A stretch of 64,000 nt of DNA, taken from positions 29,584-93,583 of the forward strand of contig NZ_JXLA01000016.1 of the NCBI RefSeq assembly GCF_001886185.1, written 5' to 3'. Below, piece after piece: positions 51,858 to 60,381 of this stretch (position 1 is the first letter of the stretch; every line of letters starts with the position of its first letter). This stretch comes from Enterococcus raffinosus (lineage in GTDB: Bacteria; Bacillota; Bacilli; Lactobacillales; Enterococcaceae). The position numbers were made by a program, and so were the translations under genes. The notes under the pieces were generated by a model. It saw only the letters and a program-made list of their open reading frames with translations. It was not told the origin of the DNA and did no database searches.

Positions 51858-53468
51858 TTAAAAATCTACCTGATCAGGATTTTTAGCACTTCCCGCTAAT
51901 CCTTTTAAGCCATCAATGATTGCCATGTCCTCTGGTTTTATTTCAAAGTCAAAGACTTCAAGGTTTTCTTGAATACGCTCTTTATGAACTGACTTCGGCA
52001 ATGGTAAGAACTGATGCTGCAGGCTCCAGCGTAAAACAATTTGCGCAATGGAGCGATTGTATTTTTCAGCGATTTCTTTTAATTCGCCTACTTTAAAGAT
52101 TTCACCCGTTCCTAATGGACTATAAGCTTCACTTAAGATGTCATGCGCCTGATTGTACTTCACAACTTCTTGCTGCTGATCACTAGGATTTAGAAAGATT
52201 TGATTGACCATTGGTTTTATTTTCGCTGTTTCATACAATGCGTCTAAATGGTGTGGCAAGAAATTAGAAACACCGATGGCTCTGATTTTTTTCTGTTCTA
52301 CCGCTTCCTCCATCGCTCGCCAGGCTTCTGCGTTCCCTTCCTTCCAATTTTCACGAATGGCTAAGGGACTTGGCCAATGAATCAAGTAAAGATCGATGTA
52401 ATCTAGGTCTAAGTTTTTTAAAGAGTCATCAATCGCTTGTTTCGCGGCAGTATACGAATGTCCTTTACTTCCCAATTTTGTTGCGATAAATAATTCTTCT
52501 CGAGAGACCCCAGAGGCTTTTATCCCGCGACCTACAGAAGCTTCATTTCGATAAGCCGATGCAGTATCAATATGACGATAGCCTGCTTCGATCGCCCATT
52601 TTACCGCCGCTTCAGCAATCTCGCCATTCGGTGTTTGCCACGTACCAAAGCCGATGACAGGAATCTCCACTCCATTCGATAATGTATAGGTACTGTTTTT
52701 GTTCATACTCGTTCCTCCTAAATCTATTGTTTTTTTTTCGTATTCCCGTTCCAATAAGGACAGTGCTTCATCCAAGGCTTTTCCCGCAAATTTCTGAGCA
52801 GAAATCCACTCACCGCTTACTCCCTTTTTAACAAAAGCGCCCAGAACCATTCCTGGAATTACACTGCCTACTTCATGATGAGCCTCCGCACCCCCAAGAT
52901 CTGTCCGTACCCATCCAGGATCTGCTAGATTGATTGTGACATCTTTCGTTGCTAATTGATTCACTAGATCCTTTGTTAATTTATCCAAGGCACCCTTCGA
53001 TGCTGCATAGGCTCCTTGTTCAGGTTGATTCTTAATGCCGCTTGTTGTGTTGATGATTCTGCCAAAGTTTTGCTCCAGCATTTTTGGTAAGAAACCTTCT
53101 ATTAAAAGCATCGGTGCAATGACATTGACCCAATAAGTACTGAGATAATCATCAACAGCTACGCCCCAATAATTTGTTTGTTTTTTCGGCTGAACACCGG
53201 CGTTATTGAACAAAATGTCAATCGTCACCTTGCTTGAAACGAATGCAATCATCTGCTTGACTTGCTGCTCGTCGGATAATTCCGCCGCCACAGAAAATGC
53301 TTGAACGCCTAATTCCTCTAACTCCTTAACAATTGAGCTCGTATGCTCCAGCTCACGACTGTGTACGACAACATTGACTCCTTGCTTTGCCATAAATAGC
53401 GCTATCTCTCTGCCTATTCCCCTGCTTGCGCCTGTCACAAGCGCCCATTTGTTTGTTAAATCCGACAT
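51858..53468 (-). CDS. SDR and aldo/keto reductase joined in one frame at an A9 tract
   Basis: Residues about 1-245 (ATG at 53468) form an SDR with TGASRGIG, NNAGVQ and YAASKGALDKL. Residues about 255-536 form an aldo/keto reductase with GFGTWQTPNGE, DTASAYRNEASVGRGI, the IHWPSP strand, GVSNF and the LPKSVHKERI NADP segment. Both are complete. The second has its own AGGAGGAAC site and ATG at 52707. The frame is continuous only because the A-run at 52730-52738 has nine bases; with eight the SDR would end (EKKQ stop) just before that site. Two separate genes with variable fusion is more likely than a designed fusion. Confidence 0.8.
   Translation of the reverse strand: MSDLTNKWALVTGASRGIGREIALFMAKQGVNVVVHSRELEHTSSIVKELEELGVQAFSVAAELSDEQQVKQMIAFVSSKVTIDILFNNAGVQPKKQTNYWGVAVDDYLSTYWVNVIAPMLLIEGFLPKMLEQNFGRIINTTSGIKNQPEQGAYAASKGALDKLTKDLVNQLATKDVTINLADPGWVRTDLGGAEAHHEVGSVIPGMVLGAFVKKGVSGEWISAQKFAGKALDEALSLLEREYEKKTIDLGGTSMNKNSTYTLSNGVEIPVIGFGTWQTPNGEIAEAAVKWAIEAGYRHIDTASAYRNEASVGRGIKASGVSREELFIATKLGSKGHSYTAAKQAIDDSLKNLDLDYIDLYLIHWPSPLAIRENWKEGNAEAWRAMEEAVEQKKIRAIGVSNFLPHHLDALYETAKIKPMVNQIFLNPSDQQQEVVKYNQAHDILSEAYSPLGTGEIFKVGELKEIAEKYNRSIAQIVLRWSLQHQFLPLPKSVHKERIQENLEVFDFEIKPEDMAIIDGLKGLAGSAKNPDQVDF
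52730..52738 (-). other. A9 homopolymer at the SDR-AKR junction
   Basis: Nine A on the coding strand lie at the end of the SDR part. Loss of one base brings a TAG stop into frame 2 codons later. It may be a slippage site or a sequencing error. Confidence 0.7.
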
Positions 53469-54094
53469 TCTCATTCCCCCCACCAGTTCTTTTCGATGTT
53501 TCTGTATGATCCTATGTAGAAGGTATTCACGAACCTATCGAACACCTTCGTAGTAACTCTCTCACTTTCCCTTATAGAAAAATGAAAAGCGGAAAACGGT
53601 TCCTAAAATTGATTATACACTTTATCTTTTGTTTGTAAATAACTATATAGATATAATTTTTTAGAGTTGTTTATCCATGATAAATCATATGATGGTTCTT
53701 TTTAGAACAAAACCAATTTACCTAAAAACACTAACTTATTAACATTTTTAATCTTCTTTTTTTTATGATAAATAAGTCCGGAACGCTTTTAAAAATATAT
53801 AGTTTTTCGTTGTTCGTGATTAAGATTTTTATTTAGCCCTTCATTAATACTAATCTCCTAAAAATTGATCGACGTTCAGTTACTAATTCTTTACCAAACC
53901 GAAAAGTTCACCACCAACTTCTCGATAGCAATCTAGCACAGCACCTTATATACAAATTTTGAAAAGATTGCTTAAGGAAACGGCATACATAACGTTTTTA
54001 GATAAATACTACAAACGATATCGTATACAATGAATAGCCTGGCTATACGAAAACATATTAATCGCCACTCAGTACTTTACTAAATAAAAAAAAC

Positions 54095-54124
54095 AGCTCA
54101 AGGAAGCAATTGCTTTCTTGAGCT
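54095..54124 (-). terminator. Terminator downstream of the methyltransferase gene
   Basis: AGCTCAAG and CTTGAGCT with inner AAGC/GCTT form a near-perfect stem, then T8 on the minus strand. The rest of 53484-54094 is AT-rich with no gene except an inverted repeat (AAGGT.., about 53519-53550) in the SDR leader. Confidence 0.75.
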
Positions 54125-54189
54125 ACGATAATTATAAAACACCTAGTCTCTTTTATCAGGGGGAACACTTTATTTTATAAGTCTACAGC

Positions 54190-54975
54190 CTATTTCCGAC
54201 AGACCAGCACCGCATGATTGCTGGTTCCCGCACAGGAGCTGCTGTTGTACATATAGTCCATTATTTCGGTCCAAACCGCATATTTTTCCTCGTCCATACT
54301 GTTTATGCCTGTTGGATTGAAGGAGAAATCTACACCCGCATTACGGACGACCGTTAATCCCTCGTCTGTTGCGTCTTGCACCATCTCCTCTGGCATAGTG
54401 AAATAGAAAACATCCGGAAGATGGTCATCTATCCCCTCTACAAATACTGAATGATTTGTGGCAGCATTGGGATAGTTTACCTTCATATCATCGTCAAAGC
54501 ACGCTCGCAGATAAGCGCCTACTTTATTGATATAAGCAAATAGAATTAAGCCGCCCTCTTTACAGACTCGCTTACTTTCTGCGATTACCTTCTTGCGTTC
54601 ATTGGGCTGCAAATGGTACATGGGACCAAAGACTAACACAATGTCATAGGTGTTTTCTTGAATTTCTGGCAAATGAGTTGCATCTCCAACAGCCGCCTGA
54701 ACATTCGGGAGTTGGTGATCGACTATCTTTTTCTGGAACTGTTTGATGTGTTTTGGCACAAGATCAATTCCCTGATAGGACTTACATTTCTCTGATAAAT
54801 ACAGTCCATAATAGCCTGTTCCGCAGCCTAACTCAAGCACTGTTTTTGAGGAGTCGATATAAAAATCAAGCAATCGTTTTGTATAGATAAACTCGATCTG
54901 ATCAGCTCTACTGCCGAAGGCTCTCTGTTCTTCTTCAAAGTGATCATAGTTTGAAATAATTGGATTGTGTTTCAT
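54190..54975 (-). CDS. Class I SAM-dependent methyltransferase (UbiE-like)
   Basis: The 261-residue protein has motif I VLELGCGTGYYGLYLSEKC (about 42-60), motif II LVPKHIKQFQKK, DATHLPEI and the YDIVLVFGPMYHL post-motif. It may act on a small molecule. It follows the GyrI-like gene by 45 bases in one unit. The start MKHNPIISNYDHF has GGAGCAG upstream. Confidence 0.83.
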   Translation of the reverse strand: MKHNPIISNYDHFEEEQRAFGSRADQIEFIYTKRLLDFYIDSSKTVLELGCGTGYYGLYLSEKCKSYQGIDLVPKHIKQFQKKIVDHQLPNVQAAVGDATHLPEIQENTYDIVLVFGPMYHLQPNERKKVIAESKRVCKEGGLILFAYINKVGAYLRACFDDDMKVNYPNAATNHSVFVEGIDDHLPDVFYFTMPEEMVQDATDEGLTVVRNAGVDFSFNPTGINSMDEEKYAVWTEIMDYMYNSSSCAGTSNHAVLVCRK

Positions 54976-55020
54976 TCTCTGCTCCTTTTTGTTTTCACTT
55001 TTATCGTTCTTTGTTTATCT

Positions 55021-55503
55021 TCAATCACTAGATTTTTTTACAGAAATCCATATTTCCGATAAACTGTCTGGGTAGCTACCGGCTCCTTTGGGATAAACCT
55101 CTAGCTGGAAGCCTGCCGGCTCATACTCTGAAGCCGGAAAAAAATCAGAAAAGATCCAGGTCCAGCAGTCTTTATCCGCCGTGTTTTTAACATTTAAGGA
55201 AGCACTGCGGAACTTTATCCATAATGAAGAAGGAAGCGTAAGAGTTGTGTATCCTGAAGGAACCGTCTCTGCATGATAGGGTGTCGCAATGTAATACATG
55301 TAACCTTCCCCATCGAAAGATTCGCCATCAGCTAAGCCAATCCATTCTTTCTCATCAGAAGTAGAATAAGTGGTTAGTTTCGCAAGCGTCCCATCTTTTT
55401 GACACTTCTGCCAAAACAAATCGGCCTTCACCTGACCAACTAATTGCATCTCACCCTTGCCCAACAGTTGGAAGTCTTCCATCGTAACAACTTGATAATC
55501 CAT
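55021..55503 (-). CDS. GyrI-like/AraC-effector-binding domain protein
   Basis: The ATG at 55503 follows GAGGAAAAGG. The 160-residue protein has the features of GyrI-like small-molecule binding domains: MDYQVVTMEDFQLLGKGEMQ at the start, a central YYIATPYHAETVPSGYTTLTL and a C-terminal FQLEVYPKG/EIWISVKK pair of strands. Stand-alone proteins of this kind bind or hydrolyse lipophilic drugs. It precedes the methyltransferase, so the two may form a small detoxification unit. Confidence 0.75.
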   Translation of the reverse strand: MDYQVVTMEDFQLLGKGEMQLVGQVKADLFWQKCQKDGTLAKLTTYSTSDEKEWIGLADGESFDGEGYMYYIATPYHAETVPSGYTTLTLPSSLWIKFRSASLNVKNTADKDCWTWIFSDFFPASEYEPAGFQLEVYPKGAGSYPDSLSEIWISVKKSSD

Positions 55504-55771
55504 TCCTTTTCCTCCTCTATTCAGTAAAGACATTACTAACCTTTATTTTATGTACTATATACAAAAACAGATATTATCTATAACCATTATAATCTAATAA
55601 AACATTGTAAACCATAGGAGGAAAAGCCACTCATGATCGCTTCAAGCACTACTGGAAAAAGATCACAGCTAATTTTTATTGAATTTGTCTTCTAATTCTC
55701 TCGTGATCGTTCTTCTTTATCTATTCAAATAGATAGTATAGTATGAATTTATTGCAGGAGGAATGGTTGGC

Positions 55772-57241
55772 ATGGACTTTAGATCATTATTAGATAAACC
55801 CTTATTATATGAGTTTTCTATCTTAGATGTATTGTTTCAACATGATAGTTGGGTGACCATCAACGAGATTGCCGCTGAAACAGGTTTTAATAGAAAAACA
55901 ATTATAAAATACCTAGCACTTATTGATGAGTATCCAGAACTTAGCGGATTGATTAGGAAAAAAGGCGCTGGTATTCAACTGAAAATGAGTAGGATCGATT
56001 ATACCAAAATAAAAACCTCTATTTTAAAAAGAAGTGTTCCATTTGCTATGATTGATAAAATTTTAAAAAATGGCTCTTTTTCTATGTCGGATATTTCCAA
56101 AGAAACGTATTTAAGTGAATCAAATATTTATCGCTATATGAGGAAACTAAAGAAAATTCTAAACTCCTACAACATTGATCTGGTAAAAAAAAGAAACCAA
56201 TACAGATTGATAGGAGACGAGAGAACCATCCGTTTCTATTTATACTTATTCTATTGGCAAGTGTATAAGGGGGTCTCTTGGCCTTTTTCTGAAGGACTGA
56301 GGAAAAAAGTAGCAGAGGATCTGCAGATAGTCGCTCAAAAAGCAGGCATGTATCTAGCTGTTCCTTTCGAAAACCAACTTACTTTAATCGTTTCCATTAA
56401 TTACCTACGCTATAGAACTCGTTGCTTCATTCATAGAGAGGATGCCTTCGAGCAGCTATACGCCTTGAATGAAACGATCCCTGCCTTCAACCAACTAAAT
56501 CTTTTATTTACTACAAACTATCATATGTCAAAGGATGAGACGCATTTGCTTTTTTTCTATCTTTTAACTCGGCCCTCCTTCTACCATTCATGGGACTATG
56601 CGGACCACTTTATAGAAAATCATCAACATGATAAAACCGAAATAGCTAAAGCCTCAGAGCGAGCCGCAAAAGAGATGAAAAAACAATTTCCGTTGCTACA
56701 CATAAAAACGGATGCAGATTCGTCTTTTTTTAAAAGTTTATTTTCCATTCATTATCACACGATGCTATTCAAAGAATTTCCCACTGATATCAGTAATTAC
56801 AAGCTTACGCCATATATAGATAGGAATTTCCCACAGCTAAAAAAAGAGATCGTGACAGTGAGCCAACACTTGACGACCACCGATAAAAATCCCTGTTTTG
56901 AACAAGAAGACTATTTGATTACCCATTATTCAATCCTATTAGCAAATATTCTCTCAGAAACGCACTTTGAGAAAAAAATTTATTTAAAAATGGAGACGGA
57001 TTTTCCTTTCTTCATCGAACGCATTGTGAAAAACCAGCTGCTCAATCATTTCAAAAATACGTATCATTTGATTTTCACCGAAAATGAACAAGAGTACTTT
57101 GATCTGCTTCTTACTGTGCCCGGTAGTCATGTGTTAGAACAGTCGATTGCTAAAGAAAAAATTATATATATAACTCCAGAATTAACCATTCAAACCTATA
57201 AGACGATTTCTAGAAAGTTAAGAACCCTCATTCAAAAATAA
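55772..57241 (+). CDS. Mga-family virulence-type regulator (copy 1)
   Basis: The ATG at 55772 is 10 bases after AGGAGG. The 489-residue protein has an N-terminal HTH_Mga (INEIAAETGFNRKTIIKYLALI, about 28-49), a second Mga HTH (MSDISKETYLSESNIYRYMRKLK, about 100-122), a PRD-like middle and a C-terminal EIIB-like part. Mga-type proteins link sugar PTS status to surface-protein genes. It is followed by a paralogue of similar length. Confidence 0.83.
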   Translation: MDFRSLLDKPLLYEFSILDVLFQHDSWVTINEIAAETGFNRKTIIKYLALIDEYPELSGLIRKKGAGIQLKMSRIDYTKIKTSILKRSVPFAMIDKILKNGSFSMSDISKETYLSESNIYRYMRKLKKILNSYNIDLVKKRNQYRLIGDERTIRFYLYLFYWQVYKGVSWPFSEGLRKKVAEDLQIVAQKAGMYLAVPFENQLTLIVSINYLRYRTRCFIHREDAFEQLYALNETIPAFNQLNLLFTTNYHMSKDETHLLFFYLLTRPSFYHSWDYADHFIENHQHDKTEIAKASERAAKEMKKQFPLLHIKTDADSSFFKSLFSIHYHTMLFKEFPTDISNYKLTPYIDRNFPQLKKEIVTVSQHLTTTDKNPCFEQEDYLITHYSILLANILSETHFEKKIYLKMETDFPFFIERIVKNQLLNHFKNTYHLIFTENEQEYFDLLLTVPGSHVLEQSIAKEKIIYITPELTIQTYKTISRKLRTLIQK

Positions 57242-57251
57242 TTATTTGTTC

Positions 57252-57286
57252 CTTCAGTCTAACTAGACTGAAGTTTTTTCTTTTTT
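57252..57286 (+). terminator. Terminator between the two Mga-type genes
   Basis: CTTCAGTCTA and TAGACTGAAG form a 10-bp stem with an AC loop, followed by T6CT7. The two genes therefore have separate transcripts. Confidence 0.85.
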
Positions 57287-57375
57287 TGGTCTGTTCTTTA
57301 TGCCATTTAATAATAAAAACAACCAGTTTATCAGTGTTATCCTATAATATGAATAAAATAGAAACGAGGGAAACA

Positions 57376-58872
57376 ATGGATTTTACATCATTATTAGATT
57401 ATTCATTACAATGCGAGCTCAAAATTTTAGATACACTCTATCAAAATTCCGGCTGGATTACACTTTCCGATTTAGAATTCCAAACTAACTATAATAAGAA
57501 AACCATTAATAAGCATTTGAAACTGCTCTCTGAAAAAGAGGAGCTTTTAGAGACTGGAAAGCTTTTAATAAAAAAAGGCGCAGGAGTAAAACTTTGCCTG
57601 ACAGAATTTGAATATAAATTGCTGCTAAATAGCGTTTTAAAGTCTTGTGTGCCCTTTACTCTCATTAAGTTGCTCACAGAACATGGTTCCGTCTCTCTCA
57701 ACAAAATCAAAGCAGAAACCTTTTTAAGTGAATCATCGATTCAGCGACAGATGACAAAATTAAAAAAGCACCTTCACAAGTATGGCTTAACGTTGATCTA
57801 TTCTAAAGGGCAGTATTTATTTTCGGGAGAAGAGCATACTTTACGATACTATCTTTATTCTATTTATTGGAGCGTTTATCGGGGGATTACTTGGCCCTTC
57901 TCCTCACAGTTATTCGATAAAATCTCTTCTGATGTTGAGGTCATGACTCAGTCTCTGTCAAAATCCCTCGCAACATCTACCTGCAGCCAGCTTTCACTTA
58001 TTCTAGCTATTAATTTTTTTAGGTATAAATCAGGGAATTCAGTCGTTTTGAAAACGGAGTGGGCACTCTTAAAAAAAATAAATACGACCTACTTTGCACC
58101 GTTTAAGATGGTTCGCGCGTTACTTGTTCGCTCCTATCGTTTATCCGTGACAGAAGCACATTTCTTTGTCTTCTATTTGTTGACGAATGCAGATTTTTAC
58201 TCCCAGAATATGGGCATACTAATTATGAAGGGACATGAGGAATTAGCGACAGAAATAGCCTCTAGTGTAACAGCCGTTTATCATCATTTAGAGCCGCTTG
58301 TTCGTGCTAGCTGCTCAAAAAGAAAAAAAGCACGGATAAAGGAAACCTTGTTCTCAGTCCATTACCACGCAACGCTCTTCCCACAATTTTCTTGCGACAT
58401 AACGAACTACGACTTAAATTTATACATAAAAGATAACATCCCCTCACTTTATCAAAAAGGCCAAAAAATATATGAACAAGCGAAAAAAGAAGCAGCTTCT
58501 CCAATTTTTGACGCGAAAAACTATCTTGTCACTCATTATTCGATCATCTGTGCCTATTTGACTTATGAAACTTATTTTGAAGAACCCTTTGTCCTTTTTT
58601 TGGATACCGACTTTCCGGCGCTTGTAAACGAACTCATCAAAGAAAGCTTAAAAAATCATATCAAACGATATTTCAATATTGTATTTGCGGATTCTTTTTC
58701 TGATCCCATAGATATTTTACTCACTGTCCCTTTGAAAGATCGATCTACCTACAATGAACTAACCATCCCAAAAGTGTTCATTTCTCCCCAAATTAAACAC
58801 AGTGAACTAAAACAAATTTATCTAAAAATCAGCGAACTGAATGAGCTGCGAAAACAAGAGTATAAGAGCTAA
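57376..58872 (+). CDS. Mga-family virulence-type regulator (copy 2)
   Basis: The ATG at 57376 lies 6 bases after GAGGG; an upstream start is unlikely because it has no site. The 498-residue protein aligns in layout with copy 1: MDFTSLLDYSLQCELKILDTLY, HTH about 25-50 (LSDLEFQTNYNKKTINKHLKLL), a second HTH about 100-125 (INKIKAETFLSESSIQRQM), and a C-terminal domain with LVNELIKESLKNHI. Its target genes are unknown; the adhesin at 48-51 kb is a candidate by family precedent. Confidence 0.83.
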   Translation: MDFTSLLDYSLQCELKILDTLYQNSGWITLSDLEFQTNYNKKTINKHLKLLSEKEELLETGKLLIKKGAGVKLCLTEFEYKLLLNSVLKSCVPFTLIKLLTEHGSVSLNKIKAETFLSESSIQRQMTKLKKHLHKYGLTLIYSKGQYLFSGEEHTLRYYLYSIYWSVYRGITWPFSSQLFDKISSDVEVMTQSLSKSLATSTCSQLSLILAINFFRYKSGNSVVLKTEWALLKKINTTYFAPFKMVRALLVRSYRLSVTEAHFFVFYLLTNADFYSQNMGILIMKGHEELATEIASSVTAVYHHLEPLVRASCSKRKKARIKETLFSVHYHATLFPQFSCDITNYDLNLYIKDNIPSLYQKGQKIYEQAKKEAASPIFDAKNYLVTHYSIICAYLTYETYFEEPFVLFLDTDFPALVNELIKESLKNHIKRYFNIVFADSFSDPIDILLTVPLKDRSTYNELTIPKVFISPQIKHSELKQIYLKISELNELRKQEYKS

Positions 58873-58895
58873 GCTTTTTTGCTCTTATACTTGAT
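58858..58895 (+). terminator. Terminator of the second Mga-type gene
   Basis: AGTATAAGAGC and GCTCTTATACT form an 11-bp stem with a loop containing T6. The next hairpin (58956-58995) serves the other strand. Confidence 0.7.
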
Positions 58896-58955
58896 TACTA
58901 AGCAACGAATGAACACCGTATTAAAAAGTTTTTTCTGCTACGCATAGAAAAAGGC

Positions 58956-58995
58956 AAAAAGCAGGCTCATTCACATGGAATAGAGCCTGCTTTTT
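58956..58995 (-). terminator. Terminator of the GH2-MFS operon
   Basis: AAAAAGCAGGCTC and GAGCCTGCTTTTT form a 13-bp stem with a 14-base loop. It lies 23 bases after the MFS stop codon. Confidence 0.85.
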
Positions 58996-59017
58996 AGCTT
59001 GCGAACAAGCCTCTCCT

Positions 59018-60235
59018 TTATGCCTCTCGTACTCCTTCGGCTTTAGGAATTGCTGCCTGTTCAGACTTTTTTTCGATCCGACTTCCTAAGCGAGTAATCA
59101 ACAAGACTACTGCCATAAGACCACTGATTACGATCCCTGCCAGATATGAATTGGTTCCCGCAGAAATTTTTGTTGCAGCAAGGAGCATCGGTGCTGCAAA
59201 ACCGGCTAAAGAGGAAATCAAGGTGTTCATAGCAATGGCTACTGGAAATTGTTGATGATTCGCCAAAATCGATAGTTCAAACGGAATCGTCGCATTCACC
59301 ATAACGATCCCCATCCCTGAAAACATATTACCAACGATATGCAAAGCAGGATTGTTGAAAAAGACAATACAGATATAGGACAATGCAAAGGCCACAAAGC
59401 CCCAAGCCATCGTGTCTGTTTTTGTAAGCTTACGAATGTACTTCAATCCGAAGGCGGTACAGATTCCCCCAACATTTCCTAAAGCAGTGACCATCGCGGT
59501 ATAGGCGGTCCCATTTCCCTTTGAAGCCAATAAAATTGATTGATTCGCCATAAAGATCATTAGACAAAGAGAGGTAACAAAGGTAACGATCAGCATCACA
59601 TATATATAGCCATTTAAACTTTTCACTGTTTTGCCAAAGCTGACTGAGTGTTGCTTGGATACTTCCTCTTCAGATAATTTTCGATCCTTAGGTACCAGGA
59701 CTAACACCACCAACAAGATAACAATGGCTGCACCGTAGACCCAGAAAAGATTTTGCCAGTTTGTACTTCCTAAGACACCGCCAATAGCAGTAAAGCCCAT
59801 CATTCCTAGGTTGTTAAAGCCCACTGCCCAACCCATGACAGTCGCTCGTTCTTCTCCTTCAAAATGCTCCTGAAGCAATACCGGACCAACATTACTGATC
59901 AAGCCAAGTCCAAAGCCTAAAGCGATCATGCAGGCTAGAATAATATTCAGGCTGCTGTTGTAAAAAATCGGCAATAATCCACTAATGGCGACAATGGCGA
60001 CAGAGAGAACCCCGATATTCTTACGAGTTATTTTGTAAGTCAGCCAAGTAAATAGCAGCGTCGCTATTAATTGCCCCAACTGGGGAATTGAACTAAGCAT
60101 TTGGACCTTTGAGATCGGTTCCTGTGGGAAAGATTTCGAAATAGCAGCAATCGCCGCTCCTACGACAGAACCGGACATCAGTAAAAGATTCATACTTAAG
60201 ATACCTAAAGCTAGAGATAATTTTTTCTTATTCAT
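59018..60235 (-). CDS. MFS transporter of the GH2 sugar locus
   Basis: The 405-residue protein has about twelve membrane segments and MFS-type features such as the loop KITRKNIG and the central charged linker (KDRKLSEEEVSKQHS). It lies 147 bases downstream of the GH2 gene on the same strand, so it probably imports the GH2 substrate or a glycoside. Regulation would be by the AraC-type protein across the promoter region. Confidence 0.82.
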   Translation of the reverse strand: MNKKKLSLALGILSMNLLLMSGSVVGAAIAAISKSFPQEPISKVQMLSSIPQLGQLIATLLFTWLTYKITRKNIGVLSVAIVAISGLLPIFYNSSLNIILACMIALGFGLGLISNVGPVLLQEHFEGEERATVMGWAVGFNNLGMMGFTAIGGVLGSTNWQNLFWVYGAAIVILLVVLVLVPKDRKLSEEEVSKQHSVSFGKTVKSLNGYIYVMLIVTFVTSLCLMIFMANQSILLASKGNGTAYTAMVTALGNVGGICTAFGLKYIRKLTKTDTMAWGFVAFALSYICIVFFNNPALHIVGNMFSGMGIVMVNATIPFELSILANHQQFPVAIAMNTLISSLAGFAAPMLLAATKISAGTNSYLAGIVISGLMAVVLLITRLGSRIEKKSEQAAIPKAEGVREA

Positions 60236-60381
60236 AATAATTGCACTCCTTCATCTTTTTTGTTTCCGCTTTCAATTGGTACTCAAAGTATAGGCTAGAA
60301 AAAAACGCCTCGCCATATGCAAAATTCATGCGCTTTGTGGTCTTTTCATAGGTCGTTCTTTTCTGCCTACTACTTTGCATG

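Noticed and set aside
53518..53550. Inverted repeat in the SDR-AKR leader as an operator
   Set aside because: Arms are short and imperfect; it could equally be a weak leader hairpin, so it is only mentioned with the adjoining terminator.
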